From positions 349,164-413,163 of the forward strand of contig NZ_FNGM01000001.1 of the NCBI RefSeq assembly GCF_900102965.1: a DNA stretch of 64,000 nucleotides, given 5' to 3'. Source of the stretch: Paenibacillus jilunlii (GTDB lineage: Bacteria; Bacillota; Bacilli; Paenibacillales; Paenibacillaceae). The notes below the pieces were generated by a model. That model had not been told where the DNA came from. It worked only from the letters and a program-made list of their open reading frames with translations, and did no database searches. Every line of letters begins with the position of its first letter. Position 1 is the stretch's first letter. The position numbers and the translations under genes were made by a program. Of this stretch, positions 26,292 to 36,171 are shown one piece after another.

Positions 26292-26338
26292 ACACAATAT
26301 GTGGTATAGTTGAAAAGCTGACTGACACAATATATTGT
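26292..26338. promoter_or_regulatory. Two NrdR boxes upstream of nrdJ
   Basis: ACACAATATGTGGT (26292-26305) and ACACAATATATTGT (26325-26338) match the NrdR repressor consensus and start 33 bases apart, about three helical turns, as is usual for this regulator. Box 2 overlaps the -10 element. Confidence 0.8.
26310..26338 (+). promoter_or_regulatory. Promoter of nrdJ
   Basis: TTGAAA (26310-26315) and TATTGT (26333-26338) are separated by 17 bases. It would give a leader of about 190 bases before the start codon, in which I recognise no cobalamin-riboswitch core. Confidence 0.55.
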
Positions 26339-26535
26339 TACAAATGCTTGAAATTTTGATTACAACAGGCATTTTGCGGTTATTTTTTATTGACAAGGGG
26401 AACTTTCGGAGTACACGCCGGCTGCGGCGGTTACCCGCAAAGTTTTTGCTGAAATATAGGGATTTATAGATCAGCGGTATGAGGCATCCTTATATTTCAT
26501 GGTTTACATATCACAATATCCGGGAGGTATTTCTA

Positions 26536-29184
26536 TTGAGTACAGTGGAACGCAAGCAGCGTCTTGAGGGCCTGAGCGAAAAAATATTTTTGGACCGCTA
26601 CGCCTGGAAGGATGCGGACAGCAACAATGCCAAGGTAGGCGATGTGGTGCTTGTGCTGACCAAAGACGATCCGAAATTCCCTACCAAGGAAGTCGGAGAA
26701 ATTGTTGAACGGAACGGGCGCACAGTGACGGTAAAGACACGCAGCGGCGAGCTTGTAGAGTCCGATGTAGAGAAGCTGACGCTTAACATAGAGAAGACTC
26801 CGGAGGAAATGTGGGACCGGCTTGCGTCCGCCATGGCTTCGGTAGAGAAAACACCTGAGCTTCAGGATGAATGGACAGCCAAATTCCGTTCGATTCTGGA
26901 TGACTGGAAGCTCGTTCCGGGCGGCCGGATTGCCGCAGGCGCCGGGGCAAGCGAAGAGCTGACACTGTTCAACTGCTATGTAGTGCCTTCGCCAAAAGAC
27001 AGCCGGGGCGGCATCATGCAGACGCTGTCCGAAATGACGGAGATCATGGCCCGCGGCGGCGGTGTCGGCATCAACCTGTCCTCGCTGCGTCCGCGCCGTG
27101 CGATTGTCAGAGGCGTGAACGGTTCATCCAGCGGCTCCGTATCCTGGGGCGGACTGTTCAGCTACACAACCGGACTGATTGAGCAGGGCGGAAGCCGCCG
27201 CGGCGCGCTGATGCTGATGATCAATGACTGGCATCCGGATGTTGTCGATTTCATCACCGTGAAGCAGACGATGGGCCAGGTGACTAATGCCAACCTGTCA
27301 GTTTGCGTAAGCAACTCTTTTATGAAGGCTGTGAAGGAGGATCTGGACTGGGAGCTGGTCTTCCCGGATACCACTGATCCTGATTATGATACGGTCTGGG
27401 ACGGCGATCTGGATAAATGGAAGGCTGACGGACGCGCAGTCATTCCTTACCGCACGGTCAAAGCCCGCGATGTCTGGCATACGATTATTGAATCGGCCTG
27501 GAAATCGGCTGAGCCGGGCGTCGTATTCATGGAATACTACAACCAGATGTCCAACAGCTGGTATTTCAACCCGATTATCTGCACGAATCCGTGCGGTGAA
27601 CAGGGTCTGCCGGGCTGGGGCGTGTGCAATCTGTCTGCCGTCAACCTCTCCAAGTTCTATGATGCGGAGAATCATGATGTGGATTGGGCGGATCTGGCGA
27701 CAACTACCCGCTATTCCGTGCGTTTCCTGGACAACGTCATTGACAAGACACCTTACCACTTCCCGGAAAATGAAGCCAATCAGCGCAAGGAACGCCGCGT
27801 AGGTCTGGGAACCATGGGTCTGGCCGAGCTGATGATCAAGCTGAACATCCGCTATGGCAGCCCGGAATCACTGGAATTCCTGGACAAGCTCTACGGCTTC
27901 ATGGCCCGCGAAGCTTACCTGGCCTCGTCCGAGATTGCCGGTGAGAAGGGTTCCTTCCAGGCCTTTGACACAGAGAAATATCTGCTGAGCGGATTTATGA
28001 AAAATATTACGGAAACCTATCCTGAAGTCGGTGAGTCGATCCGTAAAAACGGCATGCGCAACGTTACCGTTATTACTCAGGCACCTACAGGCAGTACGGG
28101 GACCATGGTCGGCACCTCGACCGGGATTGAGCCTTATTTTGCCTTCAAATACTTCCGTCAGAGCCGTCTCGGCTACGATGAGCAGTTCGTGCCGATTGCC
28201 CAGGAATGGCTGGAAGCCCATCCGGGTGAAGAGCTTCCTGACTACTTCGTAACGTCTATGGATCTGTCCGCCAAGGACCATATCCGCGCACAGGCGGCCA
28301 TCCAGCGCTGGGTGGACAGCTCGATCTCCAAGACGGCGAACTGCCCGTCCGACTTCACCGTTGAGGAAACGGCAGAGCTGTATGAAATGGCCTTCGATCT
28401 GGGCTGCAAAGGCGTAACGATCTACCGTGACGGCAGCCGTGACGTACAGGTGCTGGAAACTTCGAAGAAGGAAGACAAGAAGGATGCACCGGCAGCGGAA
28501 ACCGCAGCTCCTTCGGCTGAACCCGCTGCACCGGCTGTAACAGCCAGCGCAGTTGTGGCTGCAGCGCCTGCACCGCAGGGAAGCGCAGTAGACAAACAAT
28601 ACAAAAAACGCCCGCAGGTGCTGCGCGGCGCTACCTATAAGATCAACACGCCATTCGGCATGGCGTATATCACCATCAATGACCTGGACGGCATTCCGGC
28701 CGAAATCTTCCTGAATGTCGGCAAAGCCGGCTCCGACGTCTTCGCCATGGCCGAAGCGCTGGGCCGTGTCTGCTCGCTGTTCCTCCGCTACGGCGACCAC
28801 GGCGAGAAGGTTGAGCTGCTGATCAAGCATCTCAAAGGCATCGGCGGCTCCGGCGCCATCGGTTTCGGCGCAAACCGCGTCGAGTCCATCGCCGACGCGG
28901 TAGCGAAAGCCCTGGAAACGCATGTGCTGAACAACGCCCATGACGACCATGTGCCCGCTCCAATCGCGGCCACCCTGGAGCTTGATTTCAACGAAGCGCT
29001 CAGCGCCGAGCTGAAATCAAGCGTCCCTGCGGGCGCGTCCACCGACGATGGTCATGGCGGCCACGGTGCGCATAACCACGCCACCGCCTCCCGCGACCTC
29101 TGCCCATCCTGCGGCAGCGCCTCGCTGATCAACATCGAAGGCTGCAAGACCTGCAGCAATTGCGGGTATAGCCGGTGCGGGTAA
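26536..29184 (+). CDS. nrdJ: Adenosylcobalamin-dependent (class II) ribonucleotide reductase
   Basis: The 882-residue enzyme reduces ribonucleotides to deoxyribonucleotides, using coenzyme B12 to generate the thiyl radical. Visible features are ELTLFNCYVVPSPKDSRGG, the finger-loop region NPCGEQGLPGWGVCNLSAVNL with the active-site Cys and Glu, and APTGSTGTMVGTSTGIEPYF. An Ala/Pro-rich linker (about residues 640-690) leads to a TSCPD-type domain and a C-terminal zinc ribbon CPSCG-N-CSNCGYSRCG that renews the active-site disulfide. The start is taken as TTG 26536, seven bases after GGGAGGT. Two NrdR boxes and a promoter lie upstream. It is monocistronic. Confidence 0.95.
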   Translation: MSTVERKQRLEGLSEKIFLDRYAWKDADSNNAKVGDVVLVLTKDDPKFPTKEVGEIVERNGRTVTVKTRSGELVESDVEKLTLNIEKTPEEMWDRLASAMASVEKTPELQDEWTAKFRSILDDWKLVPGGRIAAGAGASEELTLFNCYVVPSPKDSRGGIMQTLSEMTEIMARGGGVGINLSSLRPRRAIVRGVNGSSSGSVSWGGLFSYTTGLIEQGGSRRGALMLMINDWHPDVVDFITVKQTMGQVTNANLSVCVSNSFMKAVKEDLDWELVFPDTTDPDYDTVWDGDLDKWKADGRAVIPYRTVKARDVWHTIIESAWKSAEPGVVFMEYYNQMSNSWYFNPIICTNPCGEQGLPGWGVCNLSAVNLSKFYDAENHDVDWADLATTTRYSVRFLDNVIDKTPYHFPENEANQRKERRVGLGTMGLAELMIKLNIRYGSPESLEFLDKLYGFMAREAYLASSEIAGEKGSFQAFDTEKYLLSGFMKNITETYPEVGESIRKNGMRNVTVITQAPTGSTGTMVGTSTGIEPYFAFKYFRQSRLGYDEQFVPIAQEWLEAHPGEELPDYFVTSMDLSAKDHIRAQAAIQRWVDSSISKTANCPSDFTVEETAELYEMAFDLGCKGVTIYRDGSRDVQVLETSKKEDKKDAPAAETAAPSAEPAAPAVTASAVVAAAPAPQGSAVDKQYKKRPQVLRGATYKINTPFGMAYITINDLDGIPAEIFLNVGKAGSDVFAMAEALGRVCSLFLRYGDHGEKVELLIKHLKGIGGSGAIGFGANRVESIADAVAKALETHVLNNAHDDHVPAPIAATLELDFNEALSAELKSSVPAGASTDDGHGGHGAHNHATASRDLCPSCGSASLINIEGCKTCSNCGYSRCG

Positions 29185-29378
29185 GGATAAGGGCTTAGGC
29201 AGATATACACGCATATGTGGTGGATCACCAAAGCTGCAAAAACGGCCACAAATGATAATAAAAGTGGATCATGAAAGATGATAATCGATTAATCTATTTA
29301 ATAGAATGCATAAATATTCAAGTGAGTATTTTTAAGCATTTAAACGCATTGAAATTAGCGGCTTTGATTTTTAAATGA

Positions 29379-29430
29379 ACACAATAAAAGTCCCGATTAG
29401 GAATTTCCTATATCGGGACTTTTATTGTGT
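29379..29430. terminator. Strong bidirectional terminator
   Basis: A perfect 19-bp stem (29379-29397 with 29412-29430) has A/T-rich ends that give U-runs on both strands. It ends the leftward cupin/CMD unit and blocks read-through from nrdJ. Confidence 0.85.
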
Positions 29431-29442
29431 GATAAATAATGT

Positions 29443-29841
29443 TTATAAACTACCATACCATGCGTCATCGACAGGCTCTAACCATTCGGTTTCGCCTGGT
29501 GTAATAGCCAGATGTACAAACCAGCTGTCTTGGGTAGCACCATGCCAATGCTTCACATTTGGCGCAATATTAATTACGTCACCAGTTTTAAGCAACTGTG
29601 CAGGTTTTCCTTCTTCCTGATACCAACCCTCACCACCTGTAACTAATAAAACCTGTCCAACTTTATGTGAATGCCAGTTATTACGGGCGCCGGGGGCAAA
29701 GGTCACATTTCCGATCGGGGCATTTAAAGGAGTTGGATCAGTAAAGACCATTTGTAAATAAGCATCGCCGATAAAATTAGCTTCAACTTTTTTTTCTAAT
29801 GGAAAAATGGTGCTCCCCTTTAATTGTGCATTTGACATCAT
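29443..29841 (-). CDS. Cupin-domain protein
   Basis: This is a single-domain cupin of about 133 residues with motif 1 NNWHSHKVGQVLLVTGGEGWY (His-x-His metal ligands) and motif 2 GDVINIAPNVKHWHG. It closely resembles the small cupins found beside carboxymuconolactone-decarboxylase-like proteins, sometimes called CMD-associated cupins. Reaction is unknown. I start it at the ATG at 29841, six bases after GAGAGG. It is the second gene of a leftward unit behind the MerR-type promoter at 30221-30251, so I infer co-induction with its neighbour. Confidence 0.85.
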   Translation of the reverse strand: MMSNAQLKGSTIFPLEKKVEANFIGDAYLQMVFTDPTPLNAPIGNVTFAPGARNNWHSHKVGQVLLVTGGEGWYQEEGKPAQLLKTGDVINIAPNVKHWHGATQDSWFVHLAITPGETEWLEPVDDAWYGSL

Positions 29842-29858
29842 GGACATCCTCTCTATTT

Positions 29859-30179
29859 TTATTCTTTATAGATTTCCTTAGCGATGTTAAAAGAAGACCA
29901 AGCTTTGGGCCAACCGGCATAGAACGAAAGGTGTGTAATGATCTCTGCAATTTCTTCTTGGGTAATTCCGTTTGCTTGCGCTTTATGAAGATGTGGAGTT
30001 AATTGTTCAAAGTTTCCTCCTGAGATTAAAGCTGCTACTGTAATCATGCTGCGGTCGCGGGGAGAAAGTTCTTCCTCCCTTGACCAAACCTCACCAAACA
30101 ATACATCATCGTTCAGTTCAGCAAATTTAGGTGCAAATTCTCCCAGCTTGTCTCTTCCTGCAGTTTGTTTCTCAGCCAT
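29859..30179 (-). CDS. Carboxymuconolactone decarboxylase (CMD) family protein
   Basis: This is a 106-residue, all-helical CMD/AhpD-fold protein with RDRSMITVAALISGGN, LTPHLHKAQANGITQEEI and YAGWPKAWSSFNIAKE. It lacks the CxxC of AhpD peroxidases, so it is closer to the gamma-CMD/YraC type. The ATG at 30179 follows GGAGGATGG; an upstream in-frame ATG at 30218 falls in the promoter. In Bacillus subtilis the CMD-like yraC is controlled by the MerR-type regulator AdhR; the operator upstream here is of the same kind. It is probably part of an electrophile-response unit with the cupin. Confidence 0.85.
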   Translation of the reverse strand: MAEKQTAGRDKLGEFAPKFAELNDDVLFGEVWSREEELSPRDRSMITVAALISGGNFEQLTPHLHKAQANGITQEEIAEIITHLSFYAGWPKAWSSFNIAKEIYKE

Positions 30180-30220
30180 TGTTACCATCCTCCATTCATG
30201 TATTAGCTGCAACATCATCT

Positions 30221-30251
30221 AGTGTACAACTTCAAGTGGACTTTAACGCAA
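30221..30251 (-). promoter_or_regulatory. MerR-type promoter/operator for the CMD-cupin unit
   Basis: On the minus strand, TTGCGT and TACACT flank a 19-base spacer. The dyad at 30229-30248 (ACTTCAAG-N4-CTTTAACG on the plus strand) is a degenerate version of the operators at 30296 and 35673. Confidence 0.65.
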
Positions 30252-30292
30252 GTAGAGATCAATAATTATCGATCTATTCGTGTCGAAAATAT

Positions 30293-30323
30293 TTGACTTC
30301 AAGTTAACTTTAAGTTGTAAGCT
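30293..30323 (+). promoter_or_regulatory. MerR-type promoter/operator for the DUF3737-LysR unit
   Basis: TTGACT (30293-30298) and TAAGCT (30318-30323) have a 19-base spacer holding the dyad ACTTCAAG-N4-CTTTAAGT (30296-30315). Confidence 0.7.
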
Positions 30324-30346
30324 GATTTGAGATAGGGGGATTAACA

Positions 30347-31201
30347 ATGCAAACTATTGATCAACAAAAGCTTACAGGAGAACGTGCACTATTTAAGAGC
30401 AAGAATCTTTTGATTAAAAATTCTACTTTTGCGGAAGGTGAATCACCGCTGAAGGAAAGTAATGATATTACCATCCACAACAGTTTTTTTAAATGGAAGT
30501 ATCCGCTATGGTATTGCCAGAACATTAGTCTAAAGAACACAACTCTTCAGGAAATGGCACGCTCAGGAATCTGGTACAGCCATCATGTTTATATGAATGA
30601 TAGTGTCATTGAAGCACCCAAGACATTTCGCCGGGCAAGTGATATCTGTCTGAATCATGTGGATATGCCTAATGCAGAGGAGACACTATGGAACTGTAAA
30701 GATATTGAATTAGTACATGTAACTGCAAGAGGAGATTATTTTGGGATGAACAGTGAAAATGTCAGAGTTGATGATTTAACTTTGGCAGGAAACTATGCTT
30801 TCGATGGCGCGAAAAACATAGAAATCCGGAATTCGAGGCTACTTTCAAAAGATGCATTCTGGAACTGTGAAAATGTCACGGTATATGATTCGTTGATCAC
30901 CGGAGAATATTTAGGCTGGAATTCCAAAAACATTACGTTTATTAACTGTACCATTGAGAGTAATCAAGGGATGTGTTACATGGAGAACGTGGTAATTGAG
31001 GATGGGAATATAATCAATACGGATTTAGCCTTTGAATATTCCACCATTAATGTGACAACAACTACAATGATTGACAGTGTCAAAAATCCACTCTCCGGAA
31101 GCATTAAAGCGAAAGGGATTGGTGAATTAATACTGGACGATGAAGAAGTGGTCACTTCAAATACTGTATATGGGCTGAACGATCAAATGAATATAACCTA
31201 G
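30347..31201 (+). CDS. DUF3737 family beta-helix protein
   Basis: The 284-residue protein consists of repeated short strands with Asn/Trp ladders (LLIKNSTF, DITIHNSFF, NISLKNTTL, NIEIRNSRL, NVTVYDSLI, NITFINCTI), a right-handed parallel beta-helix as in DUF3737. No signal peptide is visible, so it is cytoplasmic. Members are often found beside LysR, cupin or oxidoreductase genes, but no activity is established. It is followed after eight bases by a LysR gene and preceded by a MerR-type promoter, so it probably belongs to the induced regulon of the block. Confidence 0.85.
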   Translation: MQTIDQQKLTGERALFKSKNLLIKNSTFAEGESPLKESNDITIHNSFFKWKYPLWYCQNISLKNTTLQEMARSGIWYSHHVYMNDSVIEAPKTFRRASDICLNHVDMPNAEETLWNCKDIELVHVTARGDYFGMNSENVRVDDLTLAGNYAFDGAKNIEIRNSRLLSKDAFWNCENVTVYDSLITGEYLGWNSKNITFINCTIESNQGMCYMENVVIEDGNIINTDLAFEYSTINVTTTTMIDSVKNPLSGSIKAKGIGELILDDEEVVTSNTVYGLNDQMNIT

Positions 31202-31209
31202 GAGGAACA

Positions 31210-32091
31210 ATGGAATTAAGAGTACTTCGCTATTTTCTGACTGTAGCCCGTGTGGAAAATATTACGCATGCGGCTACCATCCTGCATGTGACACAGCCTA
31301 CGTTAAGCAGGCAGCTGGCTGATCTGGAAAAAGACTTAGGAACTCAATTGTTTATACGCGGAAAAAGTAAGATAACATTAACCGATGCGGGGATGCTTTT
31401 GCGTCAGAGAGCAGAAGAAATCCTTATCCTTGCGGATAAAACAGAGAGAGAGTTCAAAGATCAGAACAATTTGGTTGGAGGAACAATATCCATTGGAAGT
31501 GTTGAATCATTAACATCAAATGTTATATTTGAGTTGTTAAAAGCGTTTAATATTGAATATCCGCAGGTTACTTATCATATTTTCAGCGGGACAGGCGATG
31601 ACATAAAGGAAAAAATAGATAAGGGATTACTTGAGGTTGGCGTTTTGTTAGAACCTATTCACATTGAAAAATATAATTTTATCAGACTGCCGCAAAAGGA
31701 ACGCTGGGGAATTCTCACAAGAACCTCATCAACACTTGCACAGAAGGAATATGTAACATCCAAAGACCTAGCTGGAGTTCCCTTGCTTATCCCCAGCCGA
31801 TCGGTATTACAAAATGAAATTGCCAGTTGGTTTGCCGATGAGCATTCACAGTTACGCTTGGTAGCTACTTATAACTTAATATCCAATGTGATTAATCTCG
31901 TGGAGCAGGGAATGGGAACGGCAATTTGTATTGAGGGTGCTTTAGCAATGAAGCATTCTGATGATTTATGCTTTAGGCCCTTTTATCCTGAACTTCAATT
32001 CGGGTGTGTAATCGTCTGGAAAAAACATAAAATTTTCAGTCAGACTGCGACCAGGTTTTTACAGTATATTAAACATGCCTTACAGGCATAA
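31210..32091 (+). CDS. LysR-family transcriptional regulator
   Basis: The 293-residue regulator has an N-terminal helix-turn-helix (MELRVLRYFLTVARVENITHA to PTLSRQLADLEKDLG) and a C-terminal ligand-binding domain of periplasmic-binding-protein type from about residue 90. TAGGAGG precedes the ATG, and the gene starts eight bases after DUF3737, so it is co-transcribed. Its target may be the DUF3737 unit or the adjacent PTS genes; the sequence does not decide. Its presence inside a MerR-controlled unit suggests a two-step regulatory cascade. Confidence 0.92.
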   Translation: MELRVLRYFLTVARVENITHAATILHVTQPTLSRQLADLEKDLGTQLFIRGKSKITLTDAGMLLRQRAEEILILADKTEREFKDQNNLVGGTISIGSVESLTSNVIFELLKAFNIEYPQVTYHIFSGTGDDIKEKIDKGLLEVGVLLEPIHIEKYNFIRLPQKERWGILTRTSSTLAQKEYVTSKDLAGVPLLIPSRSVLQNEIASWFADEHSQLRLVATYNLISNVINLVEQGMGTAICIEGALAMKHSDDLCFRPFYPELQFGCVIVWKKHKIFSQTATRFLQYIKHALQA

Positions 32092-32198
32092 TAAAGAATG
32101 AAATATAGGCATTGGCTATAGCTGTTTATATAGTGATATTTTAAAGGTGTAATGTGAATGAAGCCTTTACTTATCACTTATAAATAGCTTTTATTTTT

Positions 32199-32212
32199 GT
32201 AAAGCGCTTCCC
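32199..32212. promoter_or_regulatory. Degenerate cre-like site upstream of the beta-glucoside PTS gene
   Basis: GTAAAGCGCTTCCC keeps the AAAGCGCTT core of a CcpA site and matches about 10 of 14 consensus positions. Its place 47 bases before the PTS start is plausible for catabolite repression. Confidence 0.35.
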
Positions 32213-32258
32213 TATTCATTCATATTATGCAGCATTTATTAAGAGGGGGCATTATTGT

Positions 32259-34127
32259 ATGAGCCAGAAATATGAAAAATTAGCTCAAGAAATTGTAGAG
32301 AAAGTTGGCGGCAGGGAAAATATATCTACATTAACTCATTGCATGACCAGACTTAGATTTGCATTGAATGATAATAATAAGGCAGATCAAAAAGCGATTA
32401 AAGCGTTAGATGGTGTAATTGATGCTATCGAGAGCGGTGGACAGTTTCAGGTGGTCATTGGAACACATGTTGAAGACGTATACACTGAGGTCATCAAGCA
32501 TTTCCATCCTGCGGAAAATTCAAATGATAAAACGGCCGATGCGAGAAAAGTAAGTGTTTTTGGCAAATTGATCGATTTCGTTTCCGGGACATTTAGTCCA
32601 ATCGTTCCTGCTATTGCAGGCGCTGGTATGATAAAAGCATTGTTGGCTCTTCTCATTTTGTTTGGTTGGCTTTCCAAGGAGTCCCAAACCTACTATGTAG
32701 TCAATTTTATGTCGGACGCCATTTTTTTCTTCTTACCCTTTTTATTATCCTATTCAGCTGCCAACAAATTAAAATGCAGCCCCGTTCTGGCACTGGTTTT
32801 GGCTGGTATATTGCTCCATCCGAATTTATCCCAATTGCGGACAGACGGGAATGAAGTTAGCGTTTTCGGAATTCCGTTGACACTGGTTTCTTACAGTTCC
32901 TCAGTTGTTCCCATTCTCTTGACGATTTGGGCACAATCCTATATTGAACCCATATTCAAAAAAATCATTCCAAACGCTGTGAAAATTATTTTTGTTCCGA
33001 TGTTTACAATTTTGGTGGTAGGACTCATCAGCTTAACTGTATTAGGACCGTTAGGATCATTTTTCGGAACTTATTTAGCCATGGGATTTGATTTCCTGGG
33101 TTCACATGGATCTTGGCTGATTATTTTTTTAATCGCAACCTTCTGGCCTATTCTTGTTATGTTTGGGCTGCATCATAATATCGTCCCATTATCACTGACT
33201 CAAATCACTACATTGGGATACGAAAATATAATCGGTCCGGGAGCATTAGTATCCAATATTTCTCAGGGTGTTGCTGCTTTAGTTGTCGGATGGAGAACGA
33301 AAGACTCAGCAAGTAAACAAATTGCCAATTCCAGCGGAATTACAGGCCTGATGGGAATTACGGAAGCTGCGCTTTACGGTGTTAATTTACCTAAAAAGTA
33401 TCCCCTTATTGCTGCTATGATTGGTGCTGCCAGTGGTGGACTTTACGCAGGGCTGATGAATGTTTCGCGTTATGCGACAGGTGCTTCAGGAATTCCGGCT
33501 ATTCCACTATACATCGGAGATAATATCTGGAATCTATATAATATATTGATTGCATTAGTAATTACAGCTGTTGTAACAGCGGTTATTACCTACTTCTTAA
33601 GTCTGAAATATGAAAAAGATTTGATCATCCAAGCAACTATTATCAGTGAGGACGAAATGACTACAATTAAAGACTCTGTGGTTATGAGCCCGATTAAAGG
33701 GGCCATAATCCCACTGCAGGACATACAAGATGCTGCATTTGCTTCTGAAGCAATGGGAAAGGGAATTGCCATTGAACCAGGTGAAGGAAAAGTGATTGCT
33801 CCTTTTAATGGGGTTGTCGTTACACTGTTTCCTAAGAAACATGCAATGGGTTTATTATCTGATGACGGTGTCGAAATCCTTATCCATGTTGGATTGAACA
33901 CGGTTAAGCTTAATGGAAAATATTTTGAAGCCTTCGTTGAAGAGGGCCAGAGAATTACTAAAGGACAGACGCTGCTGACCTTTGATCTGGAAAAAATCAA
34001 ACAGGAAGGTTATATCACTCAGACTCCTGTTATTGTAACAAACACCTATCTTTATTCTGACGTGATCACAGATAGCAGTTATAGAAATATTGATTTTAAC
34101 GATGAGCTGCTGCTTGTAAAAGCATAA
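32259..34127 (+). CDS. Beta-glucoside-specific PTS enzyme IIBCA
   Basis: This fused phosphotransferase permease (622 residues) imports and phosphorylates beta-glucosides at the membrane. It has an IIB domain (1-90) with phosphocysteine Cys28 in LTHCMTRLRFAL, an IIC membrane domain (about 105-460) and an IIA domain (about 480-622) with phosphohistidine His543 in ILIHVGLNTVKLNG. The order B-C-A matches BglP/BglF. It is followed 36 bases later by the 6-phospho-beta-glucosidase that acts on its product. I find no LicT-type antiterminator hairpin upstream, and no antiterminator gene is nearby; a weak cre-like site is present. Confidence 0.93.
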   Translation: MSQKYEKLAQEIVEKVGGRENISTLTHCMTRLRFALNDNNKADQKAIKALDGVIDAIESGGQFQVVIGTHVEDVYTEVIKHFHPAENSNDKTADARKVSVFGKLIDFVSGTFSPIVPAIAGAGMIKALLALLILFGWLSKESQTYYVVNFMSDAIFFFLPFLLSYSAANKLKCSPVLALVLAGILLHPNLSQLRTDGNEVSVFGIPLTLVSYSSSVVPILLTIWAQSYIEPIFKKIIPNAVKIIFVPMFTILVVGLISLTVLGPLGSFFGTYLAMGFDFLGSHGSWLIIFLIATFWPILVMFGLHHNIVPLSLTQITTLGYENIIGPGALVSNISQGVAALVVGWRTKDSASKQIANSSGITGLMGITEAALYGVNLPKKYPLIAAMIGAASGGLYAGLMNVSRYATGASGIPAIPLYIGDNIWNLYNILIALVITAVVTAVITYFLSLKYEKDLIIQATIISEDEMTTIKDSVVMSPIKGAIIPLQDIQDAAFASEAMGKGIAIEPGEGKVIAPFNGVVVTLFPKKHAMGLLSDDGVEILIHVGLNTVKLNGKYFEAFVEEGQRITKGQTLLTFDLEKIKQEGYITQTPVIVTNTYLYSDVITDSSYRNIDFNDELLLVKA

Positions 34128-34163
34128 CAATATTTAATATTTTAAGCATAGGAGTGTATATAA

Positions 34164-35588
<1,425 letters not shown>

Positions 35589-35605
35589 CTAGCAATTACT
35601 GAAGA

Positions 35606-35645
35606 AGCAATACGCGTGGAGTCATGGACTCGATGCGTTATTGCT
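35606..35645 (+). terminator. Long hairpin after the phospho-beta-glucosidase gene
   Basis: AGCAATA pairs with TATTGCT, then CGC with GCG, and an inner GAGTC/GACTC helix closes the loop. The tail is AT-rich rather than a clean T-run. Confidence 0.5.
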
Positions 35646-35669
35646 ATATAAATGATCGTATTATCTTCC

Positions 35670-35700
35670 TTGACTTAAAGTGAACTTTAAGTGATAAGGT
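35670..35700 (+). promoter_or_regulatory. MerR-type promoter/operator of the AdhR-like gene
   Basis: TTGACT (35670-35675) and TAAGGT (35695-35700) are 19 bases apart. The spacer is a perfect dyad ACTTAAAG-N4-CTTTAAGT (35673-35692), identical to the CTTAAAG-N4-CTTTAAG consensus I recall for Bacillus subtilis AdhR. Confidence 0.8.
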
Positions 35701-35730
35701 TAGAAACAAAATGACATTGAGGTGAATGAG

Positions 35731-36135
35731 ATGAATATTACCCAGGTCGCTAAGCTGTTTGATCTTTCAGCAGCAACCTTAAGATACTACGAGAGCATAG
35801 GCTTGTTTCCACCGATAAATCGGAATAAAAGTGGAGTGCGCGACTACAACGAAGAAGACATTAAATGGATTGATTTTGTAAAATGTATGCGGGAATCAGG
35901 TTTGACAATAGAGGCATTAATTGAGTATAAGTCTTTATTCGCTACAGGAGATCATTCGTTAGAAGCACGCCAAAAAATTTTGGTCGATGAAAGGGAGAAG
36001 CTCATAGAGAAGCGGGATGAAATCGATAAATCAATCAGCAGATTGGCCGGGAAAATTAAGGACTATGACGGAAAATTGCTTGAACGGGAGAACAAGCTCA
36101 AAGGCACGCTCGTAACAGAAGCAAAGCATGAATAA
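35731..36135 (+). CDS. MerR-family regulator, AdhR-like
   Basis: The 134-residue regulator has a winged helix-turn-helix (residues 1-70; ITQVAKLFDLSAATLRYYESIGLFPP) and a long C-terminal coiled coil (about 80-125). One Cys is present in FVKCMRESG, the position of the conserved, aldehyde-sensing Cys of the AdhR/NmlR branch. The ATG at 35731 follows GAGGTGA; an in-frame GTG at 35722 overlaps it. Its own promoter and two more at 30.2-30.3 kb carry the same dyad, so it probably controls the CMD-cupin unit, the DUF3737-LysR unit and itself with the MFS gene downstream. Confidence 0.9.
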   Translation: MNITQVAKLFDLSAATLRYYESIGLFPPINRNKSGVRDYNEEDIKWIDFVKCMRESGLTIEALIEYKSLFATGDHSLEARQKILVDEREKLIEKRDEIDKSISRLAGKIKDYDGKLLERENKLKGTLVTEAKHE

Positions 36136-36171
36136 ATCAGAAACCCGGCTGCTAAAAGGAGTGAAATAACT

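Noticed and set aside
26339..26535. Cobalamin riboswitch in the nrdJ leader
   Set aside because: No B12-box-like core is recognisable in the leader; NrdR boxes explain regulation without it.
27868..28950. A 360-codon minus-strand frame inside nrdJ
   Set aside because: It is a shadow of the GC-rich nrdJ coding strand; the plus-strand frame has all class II reductase motifs.
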